This document shows positions 42,164 to 44,947 of a stretch of 44,947 bases of DNA, piece after piece (position 1 is the first letter of the stretch; every line of letters starts with the position of its first letter). The DNA is taken from contig QCVQ01000012.1 in the NCBI GenBank assembly GCA_003210315.1, forward strand, positions 1-44,947, given 5' to 3'. The translations under genes and the position numbers were made by a program. Origin of the DNA: Synechococcus sp. AG-686-F08 (GTDB lineage Bacteria > Cyanobacteriota > Cyanobacteriia > PCC-6307 > Cyanobiaceae). The notes beneath the pieces are model-generated. The model had not been told where the DNA came from and ran no database searches. It saw nothing but the letters and a program-made list of their open reading frames with translations.

Positions 42164-42874
42164 TCAGGACTGTGCATTCGGATCCAGTGAAGGACAGGTT
42201 TTCGCATTGAAGTCACAGGAATAGATCGTAGGTTTCTGCCAACTGAGCGGAATCTCAAGAAGATCCCGGGTTCCTGTGAGGCCTTGCGTCAAAAACAACA
42301 AGGCCGCGAGCACGTTGGCTGTGACATGCAAACGGCGCATGCGAATGTCACGCAAGATCTCGGCACGCGCTCCCAGGGAAAACAACATCAAGCCCGTCAC
42401 CCCAACGCCAGCCCAGTAATGGGACTGCCAAAAGGCAGGCGTTAAGGGATTATCCGAAAGTCTCCAAACCTCAGGCTGGGCGCCAAGACCCAACACTCCA
42501 GCCCAAGTAATCAAAGAAAAAGCCAACCTCAATCCTGGCCTCTTGCAACGCCAAAGAGCGAGCAGGCTCACGATCGTTCCACACAACACAAGCAACAGCT
42601 GGATGGCACGGGCAAGGCCCCCTTCGAACTGCGCCAGCGGAGCCTTCGTTCCAATCACAACAGTGAGCGCAATTAAGACCAGCACCACCACTGCCGCTGC
42701 AAGCCAACCACCCAGATCGCTGTGATCACGGCCCACCGTGACGGGGAGCTTCTGTTTCTGGAGCCGACGTGCACGCGTCTGAACGGCCAAGCGCACCACC
42801 ACGCCAATCAGTGGATAGACCAACACCACTGCAAGGAAAGGATGCAAAATCCACAACCAATCAACGGCGGCCAT
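42164..42874 (-). CDS. DUF4079-family membrane protein
   Basis: About 236 residues, seven or so hydrophobic helices. It starts MAAVDWLWILHPFLAVVLVY and ends with MRRLHVTANVLAALLFLTQG followed by TGTRDLLEIPLSWQ; this ending is characteristic of the cyanobacterial DUF4079 family as I recall it. Several conserved His (LHP near 12, SHYW near 150, RRLH near 185) could bind haem as in cytochrome b561-like proteins, but this is inference. The start is ATG 42874, with ATG 42880 also possible. It is convergent with the preceding membrane protein gene. Confidence 0.75.
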   Translation of the reverse strand: MAAVDWLWILHPFLAVVLVYPLIGVVVRLAVQTRARRLQKQKLPVTVGRDHSDLGGWLAAAVVVLVLIALTVVIGTKAPLAQFEGGLARAIQLLLVLCGTIVSLLALWRCKRPGLRLAFSLITWAGVLGLGAQPEVWRLSDNPLTPAFWQSHYWAGVGVTGLMLFSLGARAEILRDIRMRRLHVTANVLAALLFLTQGLTGTRDLLEIPLSWQKPTIYSCDFNAKTCPSLDPNAQS

Positions 42875-42976
42875 GCCCAAGAAAGCATCAACTCAAAACG
42901 TAGCCATGAAGAGCAAAGCCAGCAGTTGGAGCCAGCAATCGTGGTCAACACCGCACTAAAAATGAAGCGCTGATCT

Positions 42977-43326
42977 TTACTTCATTCCCAGCTTTCGCAT
43001 GATGGCTTCCATATTCTTTCTGAGCGATTGGTTCTGATCGCGCAATTCAGAAATTTCTTCCCGTTGCTCTAATACCTCTCATTGCAACGAAGCAACTTCA
43101 TCATCTCGTTTGAGATTTTCTGCACTTGTGCTCCATTAAGAAGGAACCAACATCAAGTTGGCCTTGGCGGGCACTTTTAGCATCAGCAACACCCGCAGTC
43201 TTTCGGCTCATTGTCAGCTTGCTTGATTATTTGCTCGTCACGCTTGTCTTGCAGTTTCTTTTTAGCAATGCCGTCAGGTGTGAACTCACCGAAGCCACCC
43301 TTATTACCCTTGTTGGTCTTTTTCAT
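42977..43326 (-). pseudogene. Decayed coiled-coil gene (two frameshifts, one internal stop)
   Basis: Reading leftwards from ATG 43326: a Lys-rich start (MKKTNKGNKGGFGEFTPDGI) runs to TGA at 43183-43185 after 47 codons. A shift of one base restores ADAKSARQGQLDVGSFLMEH; another shift restores AENLKRDDEVASLQ, which meets TGA; the same frame then continues EVLEQREEISELRDQNQSLR and KNMEAIMRKLGMK to a final TAA. The ending is a clean coiled coil. The four pieces join into one credible protein of about 115 residues, so this is a broken gene. The first 47 residues may still be made. Confidence 0.6.
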
Positions 43327-43708
43327 TTGGTTGTGCTGTTTAGATCATTATTTATTGTAGACAAGAGGCCAAGGTCTGCCCTGCTTCCAGGTTACAAAAC
43401 CATGTTTATCAGCGATCGCAGAAAAGAGGGCCATTGGCTTTAAGTTGCGTAGAGGTCAATCGCTGCCGAACTCCCGTCTAGATACCGTCCAATAAGTGAT
43501 GACCACTTATTCGCCAATCCCCTGAAAACGCGGACCGACAAACAGTTCAATGTTTCAAAACAAAGTTGGCTTCAATATCAAAACATACAGCTACAATTTT
43601 GACACTTTAAGTGGAACAAAAACTCTTCAATAAGCCTCCATCTAAAAAGCCAAGCAAATACAACTTTCACAATCTTGCGCAGTTTAGTTTTACTGGTATT
43701 GCGCAACG
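43327..43708. other. Gene-poor stretch
   Basis: Besides the 28-aa ORF, I see an 8-bp perfect inverted repeat, AATAAGTG (43491-43498) and CACTTATT (43504-43511), with a 5-base loop. The sequence after 43512 is AT-rich and has no gene-like frame. Confidence 0.4.
43348..43434 (-). CDS. Short ORF or remnant (28 aa)
   Basis: ATG-to-TAA frame of 28 residues, MALFSAIADKHGFVTWKQGR followed by PWPLVYNK, directly upstream of the broken gene on the same strand. The Trp- and charged-residue pattern looks like real protein sequence. It may be the end of a lost gene. No ribosome binding site is seen. Confidence 0.25.
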   Translation of the reverse strand: MALFSAIADKHGFVTWKQGRPWPLVYNK

Positions 43709-44179
43709 CTATACAGCCGCCGAAGGCTTTTGCCCAGAGCAAGTCAGACAGCCCCCATTAATTCGATAAGGGGCAAGATGCCCACGGAGGCAGTAGGTGC
43801 CACGAAAAAACAAAACCTGCCCCAACTCCCTGGCGTGGGCATCTGTGAGTGGCAACGTCAGCCATCCATCTGGGACAACACCTTTCAGTAGTGATCTTCG
43901 CTGCTCCGCATCAATGCGTCGTTCACGTTCTTCACGGTCATTTTTGGCGCAGACACCTTCAACCTGAAACTCTCGAGAACAATCCAGGCAAGCAGTCACG
44001 ATTGGCTTTTTACGGGCTGAATTATGCGAAAGCTTGTCGCCTGGCACCTCACGATCCTGACCACAAGAGCATCGACACCACCAATAGGCATTTCCGCTTT
44101 TGGTACGACGCTCCGAGGCACAGACAACCGTGAGCTTTCCGTACACCTCTCCAACTCGGTTTCGGGGCTTGGATGGCAT
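43709..44179 (-). CDS. Zinc-finger protein, phage-like (156 aa)
   Basis: The N-terminal part (about 8-75) follows the pattern of phage homing-endonuclease-associated domains: VGEVYGKLTVVCASERRTKS, then WWCRCSCGQDREVPGDKL and a CLDC pair, giving four Cys for a zinc ribbon. The C-terminal part has CLRGHLAPYRINGGCLTC, a CxxGHxxxRxxxxxCxxC motif also frequent in phage proteins. No HNH nuclease motif lies between, so it is either a DNA-binding protein or a degenerate endonuclease. Neighbouring decay (pseudogene and integrase-like debris) supports arrival by transfer. The start is ATG 44179. Confidence 0.65.
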   Translation of the reverse strand: MPSKPRNRVGEVYGKLTVVCASERRTKSGNAYWWCRCSCGQDREVPGDKLSHNSARKKPIVTACLDCSREFQVEGVCAKNDREERERRIDAEQRRSLLKGVVPDGWLTLPLTDAHARELGQVLFFRGTYCLRGHLAPYRINGGCLTCSGQKPSAAV

Positions 44180-44619
44180 CAGAAATAGAAGGGAGTGACC
44201 TGCTCAGTCATTTTGGCTTGGCATTGTTCATTAAGTGGTGTCAGCTGTAATAAGCACCAACCTGCAACGAACAACTAATCGTAAAAACTCACACAATTGA
44301 TTAACGATCTGAACGCGTCATGAATGGAATCAGCGGATGAGAAGTAAACGGCCGGTGAATGCCCCATAGGCCTTGATGAATTGCAGCAATCGCTCAAAGA
44401 CTTCGATGCAGATGTTTGCTTCTTACTGCTCTGATGACTTGATTATTGCTCCCGATCAAAGCTGGAAGCCGAGCCTCCGCCTCATTCAGGGTATTTCCAT
44501 CTAGCTCTTTCCACTTTTTCTTGCCAACGTGAGACCGACGATCACAAGACACACCAAGCTGCAGTTAGTAGCTGGAACGTGCTTGAACGATGTAGCAAAG
44601 AACCCTTCGAAAGACCGCC
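44180..44619. other. Intergenic stretch with gene debris
   Basis: No intact gene. On the minus strand two protein-like fragments are visible: 44394-44552 and 44330-44416, in different frames. Confidence 0.45.
44330..44552 (-). pseudogene. Possible remnant of an integrase-like gene
   Basis: Frame one (44552-44394) starts VSCDRRSHVGKKKWKELDGN and continues TLNEAEARLPALIGSNNQVI before a stop; the order 'basic, WKELDGNTLNEAEARLPAL' resembles the N-terminal region of some tyrosine integrases. A second frame (44416-44330) reads CIEVFERLLQFIKAYGAFTG, then RLLLIR and stop, also protein-like. They may be parts of one gene joined by a frameshift, or of two genes. The integrase link is a guess from pattern. 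Confidence 0.3.
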
Positions 44620-44947
44620 TTGACCCAAGAAAACAGCAATACCCTCCGTGATCTGTGTCCAGCACTGGCCAACAAGATCTATTTCAACTACGGCGGCCAA
44701 GGACCGTTGCCAACGCCTTCGTTAGAGGCCATGACCACAAGCTGGCAGCGCATCCAAGAACTGGGGCCTTTCACCACGGATGTATGGCCCTATATCAGTG
44801 CGGAAACAAACAAGACGCGTGCGTTGCTGGCTCGCATGTGTGGTGTGGCACCCCATCGCCTTGCCCTCACCGAAAACGTCACCAGTGGTTGCGTTCTTCC
44901 CCTTTGGGGACTGCCCTTCGAAGCCGGTGATCGCCTTTTAATTAGTG
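44620..44947 (+). CDS. Class V aminotransferase-fold PLP enzyme, partial (cut by right edge)
   Basis: First 109 residues, from TTG 44620 (the only start after an in-frame TAG at 44593), with NKIYFNYGGQGPLPTPSLEA near 19, a region TRALLARMCGVAPHRLALTE near 72 and NVTSGCVLPLWGLPFEAGDR near 86. This is the start of the cysteine desulfurase/cysteine lyase (NifS-like, class V) fold; the PLP lysine is beyond the edge. The YFNYGGQGPLP beginning is like the cyanobacterial cysteine/cystine lyase group, which releases sulfide for Fe-S assembly, but isopenicillin-N-epimerase-like relatives are also possible. Confidence 0.75.
   Translation, partial: MTQENSNTLRDLCPALANKIYFNYGGQGPLPTPSLEAMTTSWQRIQELGPFTTDVWPYISAETNKTRALLARMCGVAPHRLALTENVTSGCVLPLWGLPFEAGDRLLIS

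Noticed and set aside
43126-43443. Plus-strand 105-codon frame
   Set aside because: It is the antisense of the decayed coiled-coil gene; hydrophobicity comes from reverse-complemented Lys/Glu codons.
1-44947. CRISPR array, rRNA or insertion sequence with transposase
   Set aside because: No regularly spaced identical repeats with unique spacers, no rRNA sequence, and no transposase-like protein were found on either strand.

Overview
The window looks like a chromosome segment of a marine picocyanobacterium, most likely Synechococcus (subcluster 5.1). This is inferred from gene content: chlorophyll synthase chlG beside a PetP-like gene, glyQ, comEC, menG/ubiE, mqo, lepA and DUF4079. Core genes are compact, often overlap and often use GTG or TTG starts. 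No database search was possible, so all names come from reading motifs.

Layout: (1) 1-8558 is an accessory island ending at the 3' end of a tRNA-Ser(CGA) gene (8558-8644). A P4-type tyrosine integrase (7086-8372) lies next to the tRNA, preceded by four TACCACAAC repeats that could be integrase arm sites. The island also holds a divergent pair of TPR genes, a compact tyrosine recombinase overlapping two tiny genes, a leftward set of small genes (two ribbon-helix-helix-like proteins, a 41-aa ORF, a Lys-rich protein, a WYL-like protein), interrupted ORFs, overlapping hairpins and a dispersed 20-nt repeat. (2) 8621-24754 is core: comEC (its stop lies inside the tRNA-Ser gene), glyQ, hisF/small membrane protein/menG, petP-like/chlG/class A PBP, rsmB with an alkyltransferase-like gene, trmH, a dppC-like permease, a sensor kinase and small membrane proteins. 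(3) 25113-35344 is a large type IV pilin locus: a GC-rich leftward operon of four pilin-like genes, a convergent response regulator/histidine kinase pair, and an AT-richer rightward set with a PilA-like pilin, three further pilins, a 600-aa PilX-like protein and a 536-aa pilin carrying a C-terminal von Willebrand A domain with a complete MIDAS motif. (4) 35397-42880 is core again: lepA, an SMR transporter, gldA, mqo, a NifU-type scaffold, a membrane protein and DUF4079. (5) 42977-44619 is a decay zone with a frameshifted coiled-coil gene, small remnants, a phage-like zinc-finger gene and possible integrase debris, followed by the start of a class V aminotransferase-fold gene cut by the right edge.

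The strongest candidate for something new is the pilin locus. It combines a modular vWA pilin, a large PilX-like partner, a dedicated-looking two-component pair and two pilin-like proteins whose reading frames leave no room for a leader peptide. Together these could form a tip or adhesin complex of a type IV pilus. comEC, the inner-membrane DNA channel of transformation, lies in the same window and would use such a pilus if this strain is competent. The second candidate is the small-gene operon of the island with its overlapping hairpin leader.
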